64,000 nt of DNA from Sulfuritalea sp. (GTDB taxonomy: Bacteria > Pseudomonadota > Gammaproteobacteria > Burkholderiales > Rhodocyclaceae). The stretch lies in contig JAUSCI010000046.1 of NCBI GenBank assembly GCA_030651305.1, forward strand, positions 186,001 to 250,000. The letters run 5' to 3'. This document shows, piece after piece, positions 46,901-54,174 of the stretch (positions are counted from its first letter, which is position 1; each line of letters opens with the position of its first letter). Made by a program: the position numbers and the translations under genes. The notes under the pieces were generated by a model. That model was not told where the DNA came from. It did not search any database and worked only from the letters and a program-made list of their open reading frames with translations.

Positions 46901-47750
46901 CGCGGCCTTGTTCCACGGCGGTTTGCCGTGCAAACAGCGGCAGCACTTCAAGCCCCGGCGCGAGTTTGCCAAATGAGTGCTTGCGCAGCGCCTCGGCCGC
47001 CTCGCGTATCTCGCGCTCGCCGGGCAGGAAGACCAGCACGTCGCCCGGTCCCGCGCGATGCGCTTCGTCCACCGCACCGACGATGGCCTCATTGAGGTCG
47101 CCGCCCTTCTTCTCTTGCCAGGGACGATAGCGCGTCTCGATCGGGTAGAGCCGGCCCGAGACTTCGATCACCGGCGCCGCTTTGCCGTCCATGGCGAAAT
47201 GCCGGCTGAAGCGCTCCGCATCGAGTGTCGCCGAGGTCACGATGACTTTCAGATCGGGGCGCTTCGGCAGCAACTGCTTGAGGTAGCCGAGCATGAAATC
47301 GATATTCAGGCTGCGCTCGTGCGCCTCGTCGATGAGGATCGTGTCGTACTGACGCAAGAGCGGATCGGTCTGCGTTTCGGCGAGCAGGATGCCGTCGGTC
47401 ATCAGCTTGATATAGCTGTCGGATGTCACGCGGTCGGTGAAGCGGATCTTGAAGCCGACATGACGGCCGATTTCCGAATTCAGTTCCTGCGCAATGCGCG
47501 TCGCCGTGGCACGCGCCGCAATCCGGCGCGGCTGGGTATGGCCGATCTGGCCGTTGAGTCCGCGGCCGATTTCAAGGCAGATCTTGGGTAGTTGCGTGGT
47601 CTTGCCGGAACCGGTCTCGCCGCAGATGACCACGACCTGATGACGGAGAATCGCCTCGCCTATCTCGCCGCGCCGCACATTCACCGGCAACGCCTCGTCA
47701 TAGGTCAGCACAGGCAGACCTGCCCGTCGTGACTCGGGGTCGAACCTCAC
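43995..47750 (-). CDS. hrpA: ATP-dependent RNA helicase HrpA
   Basis: This 1251-residue DEAH-box helicase has Walker A GETGSGKTTQ (44-53), DEAH at 141-144 (ILIDEAHERSLNIDF), motif III TSATLDAERFSRHF and motif VI SQRAGRCGRVSAG. A long C-terminal HrpA-specific region (DUF3418 type) follows. HrpA rescues stalled or collided ribosomes by acting on mRNA. The GTG start has GGAG nine bases upstream. E. coli HrpA has about 50 more N-terminal residues. The gene ends 7 bp before the EI24 gene. Confidence 0.95.
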   Translation of the reverse strand: MRFDPESRRAGLPVLTYDEALPVNVRRGEIGEAILRHQVVVICGETGSGKTTQLPKICLEIGRGLNGQIGHTQPRRIAARATATRIAQELNSEIGRHVGFKIRFTDRVTSDSYIKLMTDGILLAETQTDPLLRQYDTILIDEAHERSLNIDFMLGYLKQLLPKRPDLKVIVTSATLDAERFSRHFAMDGKAAPVIEVSGRLYPIETRYRPWQEKKGGDLNEAIVGAVDEAHRAGPGDVLVFLPGEREIREAAEALRKHSFGKLAPGLEVLPLFARQTAVEQGRVFTSHQGRRVVLATNVAETSLTVPGIRYVIDSGLARVKRYSHRSKVEALQVEPISRAAASQRAGRCGRVSAGICFKLYDEEDFNKQPAYTEPEILRSSLAGVILRMKSLHLGDVEDFPFLEAPLPRMITDGYQLLAELGAIDETSKELTKVGFELAKLPLDPKIGRMILAAREYGCLREVLIIAAALGTQDCRDRPQEHAGTADQAHAKWKDEKSEFLSYLKLWAAGDEIWKHETSNKQRQWCRQNFVNWLRLREWRDVHGQLMTLCHEHGWKENQVPASYEAVHKALLTGLLGHIGLISEEDKNYLGARGIRFYIHPGSSLLKKAGRWIIAAELVETSRLFARCIAKIEPEWLEQVGGHLIRRHIYEPHWEKGSGQVVAWERVTLHGLMLHAKRRVHYGPSDPKLAREILIREALVEGQVGEDWVRKWRFFQHNAKLMKEIQALEHKSRRPDVLVDDELIYAFYDAKLPEGVITLAAFDHWRREAEAAAPKLLCLEKEQLMRHEAAGITTDAFPPALTHRGQSFKLAYHHDPGAADDGVTLALPLAALNQLPANRCEWLVPGLLKEKILALLKTLQQKYRHRLQPLDEFAIDFCEAEHDFDEPLVRALTRAAEEHLAMKLPLDAFRSGELRPHLFMNFRLIDEHGGTLAISRNLAELRAEYRDRVEQVYAAAEVQHEAASDVSGLTAWTFGALPELMEVKVGPGVTVGFPALVDTGEAVRLTAFDTEDKARAEHRKGMARLFALQLAAQVKAIEKLPGLREIALQFVSLGTEKELREQLIAVTLERTCLMDPLPTDESAFAVRRDAARGRILLVAQEILRLIGGILAEHAALAKKLASMQKAFPQSCADIGAQLAELMPKRFIAATPFERLQHYPRYLKAISLRLEKSRSDPARDTRLMADWQALGMPWTRERNAMLKSGQRGDAFLDEFRWLLEELRVALFAQELKTSSPVSVKRLQKMWDGRVHK

Positions 47751-47855
47751 GATCTACTCCGACAACCGGGCACGACTCGCCATCGCCGTCTCGGACTCTG
47801 TCTGCCGGGAATTCCGCTTCGCGGGCCGGCAAGCGCCGACTCTTAGGACTCGATT

Positions 47856-47873
47856 CATGGGACAATTCCCATG
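47856..47873 (+). promoter_or_regulatory. Perfect inverted repeat upstream of the small Fic-inhibitor-like gene
   Basis: CATGGGA-CAAT-TCCCATG is a perfect 7-bp inverted repeat that ends 31 bp before ATG 47904. Its position fits an autoregulatory operator. It overlaps the alternative ATG at 47871, which makes that start less likely. Confidence 0.5.
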
Positions 47874-47903
47874 CATTCAATTTCGACGAAGAAAGCACTT
47901 AAC

Positions 47904-48080
47904 ATGGCAGCCACGCTTCTCCAACAAAACCCGTTTCTGCGCAATCCGAAGACACGCGAGGAATCCATACGAGTAGCCGTTTCCACTTCCTCGGCTGTCG
48001 AGGGCATCCGCAAGCCGTTTGCTGCAGGCAAAAAGCCGGTCACGACGACAGCCCGTAAGGTCGCGAAGTCCGGCCGATAA
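47904..48080 (+). CDS. Small protein with Fic-inhibition motif (VbhA-like antitoxin candidate)
   Basis: This 58-residue basic protein starts MAATLLQQNPFLRNPKTREE and contains VAVSTSSAVEGIRKPF. S29 to G34 reads SSAVEG, the [S/T]xxxE[G/N] motif by which class I antitoxins and class II/III Fic proteins block the Fic active site. The neighbouring Fic protein has no such motif of its own. A GAAGAAAG site precedes the ATG and a perfect inverted repeat lies upstream. Unusually, the gene is convergent with fic and overlaps its 3' end by 41 bp, instead of preceding it. Pairing is inferred. Confidence 0.6.
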   Translation: MAATLLQQNPFLRNPKTREESIRVAVSTSSAVEGIRKPFAAGKKPVTTTARKVAKSGR

Positions 48081-48684
48081 CAGCAGCGAAGCGTTCTTCC
48101 AGCGGCGCATAGTTTCCCGAAAACGCCGCATGAATCGCAGCGATGTAGGCCTTCTTGCCCCGCCCCGCCAGCAGATCGAAGTCCAGCGTCGGCAGCCCGG
48201 CCTGCAGTGCCATCAGATAAGCCAGCAGGCGCGCGCAGCGTCCGTTACCCTCGCGGAAGGGATGGATGATCAACAGCTCCGCGTGGGTTCGCGCCAGAGC
48301 CCTGGCCAGTCGCGGCGCGTCCATGTGGGCACAGGGCGTTTCCGCCGCCAGTTCCTTGCGCTCGAATTCCGCCATCAGGCGCGCAACCTGCGGCGCGGCG
48401 GCAAACATGAACCCGCCCTTGGCCATATTGACGTTGCGGTACAGCCCGGCCCATTCGTAAATGTCGCCCAGCCATTGCCGGTGAAGTTCGCACAAATCCC
48501 CGGCGCTAAAACGATGCGCGATGTCGAAACGTCCGACGGCCCAGCGCGTCACCGCCACCAGCGCATCGGATTCCGCCTGCTGCATATCGCCGACCAGTCG
48601 AATGCCGAGCCGGTTCTTCAGCACCCGACCGCGCGAACCGGGCTCGAACTCGGCCTCAATGCCGGTCGCGTCGTAGCGAGACAT
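48040..48684 (-). CDS. Fic-domain AMP-transferase (toxin candidate)
   Basis: From ATG 48684 the protein is 214 residues; GTG 48732 would add 16. The Fic motif HPFREGNGRCAR (141-152) is complete and matches HxFx(D/E)GNGRxxR, so it should transfer AMP (or another nucleotide phosphate) to a protein target. The flap region (YRNVNMAKGGFMFAAAP) precedes it. No [S/T]xxxE[G/N] inhibitory helix is visible at either end, so it is class I and needs a separate inhibitor. The small convergent gene at its 3' end carries that motif. An orphan DUF1778 antitoxin gene lies upstream on the same strand. Confidence 0.88.
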   Translation of the reverse strand: MSRYDATGIEAEFEPGSRGRVLKNRLGIRLVGDMQQAESDALVAVTRWAVGRFDIAHRFSAGDLCELHRQWLGDIYEWAGLYRNVNMAKGGFMFAAAPQVARLMAEFERKELAAETPCAHMDAPRLARALARTHAELLIIHPFREGNGRCARLLAYLMALQAGLPTLDFDLLAGRGKKAYIAAIHAAFSGNYAPLEERFAAVIGRTSRPYGLSS

Positions 48685-48794
48685 CATGGCGCTATTGTCT
48701 TTGCCAATGTCGACAATTGCCGAAACAGACACGATGCATTGTCCAGCGCCGGCTCGAAACCGATGACATCGACTTCATTGGGAGCCAGCACCAT

Positions 48795-49064
48795 TCAGCG
48801 CCGAGCCATCAGGTCACGCAGCGCCTTGTTCGGCTTCGACGGTTTCTCGCAAGCGGCAACGAAAGCCTCGAAATCGCGCTGCGACAGCATGATCGTGTCG
48901 TTGTCGGCCACCACCCGCCGCGCCGCCTCGTAGGCGGTCTGCAGCATGAAGCCGGACAACGTGGTACCCATCAGCGCGGCAGCGCGCTCGATCAGGGCTT
49001 TCGCCTCGGGGCTGATGCGCAGCTGGATGGAAGTGGATTCGGGGTTGAGAGTGGCGGCGGGCAT
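48795..49064 (-). CDS. DUF1778 (TacA-like) antitoxin without a GNAT partner
   Basis: This 89-residue ribbon-helix-helix protein shows IQLRISPEAKALIERAAALM and SGFMLQTAYEAARRVVAD, the DUF1778/TacA core, then IMLSQRDFEAFVAACEKPSK, the usual toxin-binding tail. TacA antitoxins normally precede a GNAT acetyltransferase toxin (TacT). Here the next gene on this strand is fic, about 110 bp away, and no GNAT gene is seen. It may be an orphan left by deletion, or it may regulate fic. Confidence 0.85.
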   Translation of the reverse strand: MPAATLNPESTSIQLRISPEAKALIERAAALMGTTLSGFMLQTAYEAARRVVADNDTIMLSQRDFEAFVAACEKPSKPNKALRDLMARR

Positions 49065-49116
49065 GGCAGGAGCTCCAGAGACTCGACGCTCGATTGTAAG
49101 TCAGTTCGCCACACCG

Positions 49117-49527
49117 TCAGACGCCCGACGGCACGATGCCGTTCGCCCGCGCCAGTGCCACGATCACCTCGCGCGCCACCTTGCGCTGCGGCACAGGCAG
49201 CTTGAGGAACAGCTCGAAGATTTCCCGCTCCTGGTAGCCGATCCCTTCGTCCCAGCGCTTGCGCTTTTCGCGCACGCGCACCACCACACCATCGCCATAG
49301 CGCAACACCGAAGGCTCAATCCCAAGCCACTCGGCCAGGCAAAGAATCTTGTCATGCGCCGGGAAGGATTCGCCGCGTAGCCAGCGCCGCACACCGTACA
49401 AGGTTATCGGCTTGCCCCAATAGCGTTGGTTGAACTCACGTTCCAACACGGCGGGTTTGGCGGGGATACCCGCTGTTTCCAGCGCCTTGTGCAGGCGCTT
49501 GGCGAACTCGGCCTTGGCATTTTCCAT
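49117..49527 (-). CDS. HTH-type transcriptional regulator
   Basis: This 136-residue protein begins MENAKAEFAKRLHKALETAG and contains YWGKPITLYGVRRWLRGESF, a helix-turn-helix of the phage-repressor-like kind, followed by KILCLAEWLGIEPSVLRYG. The C-terminal half (REIFELFLKLPVPQRKVARE) is probably a dimerisation helix pair. It is divergent from the speD cassette. TGCGTGA occurs at 49547-49553 and 49588-49594 in the shared intergenic region and could be its operator. Confidence 0.8.
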   Translation of the reverse strand: MENAKAEFAKRLHKALETAGIPAKPAVLEREFNQRYWGKPITLYGVRRWLRGESFPAHDKILCLAEWLGIEPSVLRYGDGVVVRVREKRKRWDEGIGYQEREIFELFLKLPVPQRKVAREVIVALARANGIVPSGV

Positions 49528-49546
49528 GCCCTGAAGTTACGTAAAT

Positions 49547-49594
49547 TGCGTGATTACCACTTACCAACTCAACGCAGTCATGTATTATGCGTGA
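49547..49594 (+). promoter_or_regulatory. Intergenic control region with repeated TGCGTGA
   Basis: TTACCA (49561-49566) and TATTAT (49583-49588), 16 bp apart, form a modest promoter towards the speD side. Two TGCGTGA boxes (49547-49553, 49588-49594) flank it, the second overlapping the -10 box. Control by the divergent HTH regulator is plausible. Confidence 0.4.
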
Positions 49595-49616
49595 CTATTT
49601 GTCATGTTGGTACCCA

Positions 49617-49793
49617 ATGGACCGCGGTCTTGCAACGTGCTCGCTCGCTTCGCGAGGAATACAGGATCCGCGCCGGCTCCAGCGCGTGCTCCCTGTCTTT
49701 CCGGACTTCAATCCACTCGAACTCGCCGACCGCGCGGCAATCGAGGCGGTAGTCCATCGCTTCTCACCAAATCGCGATGCCGTACATTTATGA
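49617..49793 (+). pseudogene. Fragment resembling the N terminus of a DUF2156 acyltransferase-like protein
   Basis: Fifty-eight codons end at 49793. The segment FPDFNPLELADRAAIEAVVH followed by RFSPNRD resembles the opening of DUF2156 proteins (related to lysylphosphatidylglycerol synthases): a phrase of the type PL.L.DR.AIE.....FPP. Nothing of the rest of that domain follows. The stop overlaps the speD ATG region. It is most likely a remnant, though a real small protein cannot be excluded. Confidence 0.4.
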
Positions 49794-50194
49794 CCCATTT
49801 TGGCGAGCACCTCACCTACGACGGCTACAACGGCGATTACACGGCGCTCAACTGCCGTGAAACCGTCAGCAAGGCCCTGTCCGATCTGGTAATCGCCGTG
49901 GGCATGACTGTATTGAGCGGCCCAGAGGTCTATTTCGCCGCCGGCAACGACAAGAAGGACCCCGGAGGCTGGACCGGCTTTGTCGTAATCATGGAAAGCC
50001 ACATCAGCATCCACACCTTCCCTGCGCGCGGCTTTATTTCCGCCGATGTCTATACCTGCAAGAACGGTTTGGATGTGGAAGCCATCAAGCAATTTTTTCG
50101 TGCCCGTTTCAAGATTGCCGATGAGGAAGTCAATTTCATCAGGCGCGGTACGCGGTACCCGCTCCACAACATCTGCCAACCGCGCAGCGCTTGA
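49790..50194 (+). CDS. S-adenosylmethionine decarboxylase family proenzyme (SpeD-like)
   Basis: This 134-residue protein is a pyruvoyl enzyme of the bacterial class Ib size. Self-cleavage should occur between Glu69 and Ser70 (VVIMESHISIHTF); His75 and Cys90 match the processing and catalytic residues of the Thermotoga enzyme. The family phrase HTWPE reads HTFPA here, so the Glu after proline is lost. Some SpeD relatives are known to decarboxylate ornithine or arginine rather than AdoMet, so the substrate is open. It is first in a cassette with an ATP-grasp enzyme, a DMT transporter and an outer-membrane protein. Confidence 0.88.
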   Translation: MTHFGEHLTYDGYNGDYTALNCRETVSKALSDLVIAVGMTVLSGPEVYFAAGNDKKDPGGWTGFVVIMESHISIHTFPARGFISADVYTCKNGLDVEAIKQFFRARFKIADEEVNFIRRGTRYPLHNICQPRSA

Positions 50195-50218
50195 GTTGGC
50201 CTCTTTCCGCGTTATCGC

Positions 50219-51517
50219 ATGAACGTCCTTTTCGTTTCCGGCGAGTTGATCGCCGGTGATCTGGCGCTGCAATTACAGCGCGAGGGCAATGCCCTACGCC
50301 TGTTCATCGATTGCTACAGCCAGCGGGACTGCCTGAACGGCTACGTACCCAAAACCACGAATTGGGAAGCGGAACTCGATTGGGTAGGCAAGGACGGCCT
50401 GATTGTGTTCGACGATGTCGGCTACGGCGAGACACAAGACCGCTTGCGCCGCGAGGGCTATCGCGTAGTCGGCGGCAGCGCTGGCGGAGACAGGCTGGAG
50501 CTTGACCGCGCCTTCGCTCAGCAAGTGTTTGCCGATTGCGGCCTGCGTGTTGAACCGGTCTACACCTTTGCCGACGCCGGCGAAGCACTGTCCTTCATCA
50601 GCGCAAAAGAAGGCGCCTGGGTGGTCAAGCAGAACGATCACCAGAGTCACCTCAACTACGTCGGCGTGATGGATGACGGTAGCGATGTACGCGGCGTACT
50701 GGCAAGCTACCAGCGCCTTGGCATTTGCGACATCTCGGTGCAACGTCGATTGCACGGAGTCGAAATTGCTGTTGGCCGCTATTTCAACGGCCAAGACTGG
50801 GTGGGTCCGTTAGAGATCAATCAGGAACACAAGGGCCTGCTCAATTGCGAACTCGGCCCAAAAACCGGCGAGATGGGCACGCTGATGTGGTACTCCGCGA
50901 GCAGCCGCCTGTTCGACGCGACGCTGGGCCGACTACGCGATCATCTGCGCGAGGTGGACTTTCGTGGTGCTATCGATATCAACTGTTTTGTCGATCGCGA
51001 CACGATCCACCCCATCGAAGCTACTGCCCGTTTCGGCTGCCCAAGCACGTATTTGCAATCCGCGCTCCATCGCACGCCATGGACTGAATTGCTCAATGCC
51101 GTGGCCGATGGCCGACACTGCGATCTAAAAGTGCGCGAAGGCTACGCTATTGGCCTGACGCTTGCCGTGCCACCTTTCCCCTACCATGCGGAACAGATCA
51201 CCGGTGTCTCATCCGCTGGCCTGCCAATGCTGCTACGACGTCCGCTTACTGCCGACGAAACGTGCCACTTGCATCTGGAAGGCGTAGCGTTGTTGCAAGA
51301 CAGCGATAACGAAGGCGGCAACCGTACCGTACTGACCCACAGTCTGGGTTATGCGGTGTTTGTTACCGGTACCGGAGCAACGGTGGAAGCTGCTCAACAA
51401 GCCGCCTATGCACTGGCCGGGAATATCGTGATCCCGAAAGTGATGTACCGGACGGATATCGGGAATCGATTTTTGCGCGGGGATGAAATGAAGTTGCGCG
51501 AGTATGGCTGGATATAA
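50219..51517 (+). CDS. ATP-grasp ligase, PurD-like
   Basis: This 432-residue protein starts MNVLFVSGELIAGDLALQLQ, a Rossmann-like preATP-grasp domain. The ATP-grasp core follows (GAWVVKQNDHQSHLNYVGVM; later VGPLEINQEHKGLLNCELGP and KTGEMGTLMWYS, comparable to the PurD GPxTGGMG region). RGAIDINCFVDRDTIHPIEA is the metal-binding strand and ARFGCPSTY follows. Such enzymes join a carboxylate to an amine via acyl phosphate. Purine synthesis is unlikely given the context: the gene sits 24 bp behind a SpeD-like gene. Ligation of a polyamine or amine product is a reasonable guess, not shown. Confidence 0.85.
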   Translation: MNVLFVSGELIAGDLALQLQREGNALRLFIDCYSQRDCLNGYVPKTTNWEAELDWVGKDGLIVFDDVGYGETQDRLRREGYRVVGGSAGGDRLELDRAFAQQVFADCGLRVEPVYTFADAGEALSFISAKEGAWVVKQNDHQSHLNYVGVMDDGSDVRGVLASYQRLGICDISVQRRLHGVEIAVGRYFNGQDWVGPLEINQEHKGLLNCELGPKTGEMGTLMWYSASSRLFDATLGRLRDHLREVDFRGAIDINCFVDRDTIHPIEATARFGCPSTYLQSALHRTPWTELLNAVADGRHCDLKVREGYAIGLTLAVPPFPYHAEQITGVSSAGLPMLLRRPLTADETCHLHLEGVALLQDSDNEGGNRTVLTHSLGYAVFVTGTGATVEAAQQAAYALAGNIVIPKVMYRTDIGNRFLRGDEMKLREYGWI

Positions 51518-51570
51518 CACGGCCCTCATGATCCACCAACCCAACACACTGACCAGCGACTACCGCAATG

Positions 51571-51594
51571 CGCCGTCTCGCCAGCGCCGACTTT
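51571..51594 (-). repeat. Dispersed 24-bp repeat, copy E
   Basis: On the minus strand it reads AAAGTCGGCGCTGG, CG, AG, ACGGCG: a perfect match at all 22 fixed positions of the consensus. It lies in the 120 bp between the ATP-grasp and transporter genes. Confidence 0.65.
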
Positions 51595-51637
51595 TCATAT
51601 TTGGAGATTTCTCGCATGGCAAGCACATCTACACGAT

Positions 51638-52603
51638 TTGCGGCGGGATGAAGACCTTGCGATATTCCTTGGAGTAAATCCCATTCAGACATGGTTTGTC
51701 CTGGCAATGATTTCGCCGCTGCTCTGGGCGATGTGCAATCACATCGACAAGATCATTCTTGAGCGGTATTTCAAGGAAGGCGGTGTCGGCACGCTGCTCC
51801 TCGTTTCGGCGCTCGCCTCGGTGATCGCGACACCCTTCCTGTACGTGGTCGACCCATCGGTTCTCGATGTGAGCAAGGGCAATTTCGGCATCATCGTTGC
51901 TAACTCCGTGCTCGACATCATCCTGCTCTGGGCTTACCTCAAAGCCATGCAACGGGACGACTCGTCGCGGGTGATTGTCTATTACCAACTGGTGCCGATC
52001 TTCGGCATCGTTGCGGGCTGGGTTTTCCTCGGGGAAATCATCAGCAACGACCAACTGGTGGCAATGGGGATCGTCATTTTCGGCACGACCATCGTCTCGC
52101 TGGAGAATGTCGAGGGTCGATTCAGGTTCAAGGGCCGGACGGTTGGCTACATGCTGATCGCCTGCACCTGCTGGGCGGCCGAACTTGCTACCTTCAAGTT
52201 GGTGGCGCTTGAGGCGAACCCCTGGCGCACGCTATTCTGGAATCACGTCGTCCTGATGGTCCTGGGGGTGCTCATGTACCTGTTCATCCCCAGTTACCGC
52301 GCCAGTTTCCAGGCGGCCATACGGACCAATTCGGTCCCTCTGCTCGCCGCCAACCTGCTCAACGAAGTGCTCTTCATGTTGGCAGTGGTTTCCTACGGCC
52401 TCGCGGCCATGCTGGCGCCGGTCGCGCTGGTGCTGCTGACCGAGACCTTCCAGTCGGTCTTTGTTTTCGTCATGGCCATCTTCATCGCCAGATTCATTCC
52501 GACACTGGCGACAGAACGTATCGACAGGGCGCACGTCGCCATGAAAGGCACTGCCATATGCATAACCGGACTGGGTACCTACCTTCTGCTGGTCGCGAAA
52601 TGA
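51638..52603 (+). CDS. DMT-superfamily (EamA-type) transporter
   Basis: This inner-membrane protein of up to 321 residues has ten predicted membrane helices in two EamA halves (WFVLAMISPLLWAMCNHID; IIVYYQLVPIFGIVAGW-like segment; YMLIACTCWAAELATFKLVA; AMLAPVALVLLTETFQSVFV). DMT permeases export or import small metabolites. The start is uncertain: TTG 51638 keeps the first helix whole, while ATG 51707 would cut into it. Its position behind SpeD and ATP-grasp genes suggests export of their product. It overlaps the next gene by 4 bp. Confidence 0.85.
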   Translation: MRRDEDLAIFLGVNPIQTWFVLAMISPLLWAMCNHIDKIILERYFKEGGVGTLLLVSALASVIATPFLYVVDPSVLDVSKGNFGIIVANSVLDIILLWAYLKAMQRDDSSRVIVYYQLVPIFGIVAGWVFLGEIISNDQLVAMGIVIFGTTIVSLENVEGRFRFKGRTVGYMLIACTCWAAELATFKLVALEANPWRTLFWNHVVLMVLGVLMYLFIPSYRASFQAAIRTNSVPLLAANLLNEVLFMLAVVSYGLAAMLAPVALVLLTETFQSVFVFVMAIFIARFIPTLATERIDRAHVAMKGTAICITGLGTYLLLVAK

Positions 52604-53166
52604 CGGCACGTCTCAAGGCATTCCTGCTGGCGCTGACACTCCTCGCGTCGCCGCTGGCCCTGGCCGACTGGCCGAACCTGTGGGTCGAGGCGGGGGTGCA
52701 GCGCCCTCAGGTCGGCAAGGCCGTTAACGAAGCCCTGGCCTGGATCGATGGCCCGATCGCCGGCCCTGTCGGCTGGTTCGTTTTCGCCTACCAGGACTCC
52801 GACGGCTACCGCAAAATCTATGGTGGGCCGACGATACGCCCCCTGCCCTGGCTGGAAATCGGCGTCGGCATGGGACGTGAGAACGAGGGCACTGGTCAGC
52901 GTCGCAGCACACACTTCTCGGCGGACGGCGAGATCGGCTCGTTTTCGGGCTACTTCGAGAACGGCGCCTCGGGTCCATCGCACAAGCTGTACCTGAACTA
53001 CTGGCTGACGAAGTCGATAGGACTCGGCCTGATGGAGGACAGCTCGGGACGCGGCCCGCGGGTGGTGTTGCCACTTGGGGAAAAGTCCAATCTCTGGGGT
53101 GCTCTACTGCGCGACAAGTCGGACGGGACGACCAGGGCCGTCGCGGCGGTGAATTACCAGTTCTGA
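52600..53166 (+). CDS. Putative outer-membrane beta-barrel protein
   Basis: This 188-residue protein has a signal peptide (MTARLKAFLLALTLLASPLA, cleavage after LALA). The mature part is rich in alternating aromatic and glycine-containing strands (GPVGWFVFAYQDSDGYRKIY, PLPWLEIGVGMGRENEG) and ends VAAVNYQF, a terminal phenylalanine typical of BAM substrates. A small eight-stranded barrel is likely. I do not recognise a named family. The ATGA overlap with the transporter gene ties it to the cassette, possibly as the outer-membrane step of export. Confidence 0.72.
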   Translation: MTARLKAFLLALTLLASPLALADWPNLWVEAGVQRPQVGKAVNEALAWIDGPIAGPVGWFVFAYQDSDGYRKIYGGPTIRPLPWLEIGVGMGRENEGTGQRRSTHFSADGEIGSFSGYFENGASGPSHKLYLNYWLTKSIGLGLMEDSSGRGPRVVLPLGEKSNLWGALLRDKSDGTTRAVAAVNYQF

Positions 53167-53215
53167 TGCACGCGACTCACATGCAATGGATCAGGGAGCC
53201 GGGCTCGACTTCCTG

Positions 53216-53239
53216 AAAGTCGGCGCTGGCGGAACGGCG
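53216..53239 (+). repeat. Dispersed 24-bp repeat, copy B
   Basis: AAAGTCGGCGCTGG, CG, GA, ACGGCG: a perfect match at all fixed positions. CTG precedes it as in copy A. It lies in the 190 bp between the outer-membrane protein gene and the broken phosphoribosyltransferase gene. Confidence 0.65.
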
Positions 53240-53356
53240 GAGACTGTTGCCGCAATTCAATCCGGGGAGTCCGCGCCGCGAGGGACAGGACTCGGTTGGG
53301 GTCGGGCAATTGGGCTACCGGAGTACCCCCGGCGACCCTACTTGCTCGCGGCGACT

Positions 53357-54103
53357 TTACGCGCTATTTCTTGCTTGCTCTGCCGCAGCAATGCGATTTC
53401 GGATGGTAGCAAGGTCCGGGGTGCGGACAAGGTACCGAGCTTCTGATTCAGTAAGCGCGTCGAAGGCGTGACCGAATCGCTCCTGCCACCAGTGTTCGAG
53501 TTCTGCGCCATGTGTGCTCCTCAATTCGTGCAAACGTTCAACCGACAGCCTCAATTTGGCCGAATGCGGCTTGCCTGTCTAGACAACCGCCGCCAGTACT
53601 CGCCCACCATGGGACTCAATGTGGCCACGAAGGTTCGCCAAGGTGCCGCCCATGCCGACGAAATCGTCGACCATGACGTTTTCGGTGCCGGCGGTCACCG
53701 CGCCATCGAAGGCCGGCTGACGTGCCAACCGGGCGAATCCATCGGCACCGGTATGCGTCACCACATTGGCCTGCACCACACCGCCATCGACCCGCCAGCC
53801 CAGCCTTTTCGCCATCACATCGGCCAGCACTTCGGGAATCGCATTCACGCCTTCCCGCTCGTAGGCATGCGCGCTGACGAGCATCGGTTGCCTGTCCCCG
53901 ACCAGCTCACGCAGGCGGTCCGGCAGTGCATCGTCAAAGACATCCCGGACCAGATCGAGAGCGGCGCCCGCATCACCGCTCTTGGCCGCGGGATAGGCGG
54001 AATGCTGCTTGACCCGCGATTCGGCGGCGTGGATCAGGACATCGGGAAATCGCCCCAGGGGCGACGCGGCGGTTGCATCGGCGGGATGGTAGCACCGCCC
54101 CAT
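53357..54103 (-). pseudogene. Phosphoribosyltransferase-domain gene with an internal amber codon
   Basis: From ATG 54103 (MGRCYHPADATAASPLGRFP) the frame encodes a PRTase-like protein with the PRPP-binding loop VMVDDFVGMGGTLANL. It meets TAG at 53579-53581 after GGRVLAAVV. The same frame continues with TGKPHSAKL, LRSTHGAELEHWWQERFGHA and FDALTESEARYL to a natural stop at 53357. Both parts look like one protein of about 248 residues with a single nonsense codon where Leu would fit. Upstream is crcB on the same strand. The gene may be a fresh pseudogene, a sequencing error, or need amber suppression. Confidence 0.75.
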
Positions 54104-54174
54104 CCTCGGCAGGAACTGCGCCACGCCGGCGATCGCCAAGGCCAAAGGTGGGCTCGCCCATTTGGCCCTGCCGT

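Noticed and set aside
53186-53446. Plus-strand open frame behind the outer-membrane protein gene
   Set aside because: It spans a repeat copy and the opposite-strand phosphoribosyltransferase tail, has no ribosome-binding site and resembles no family.
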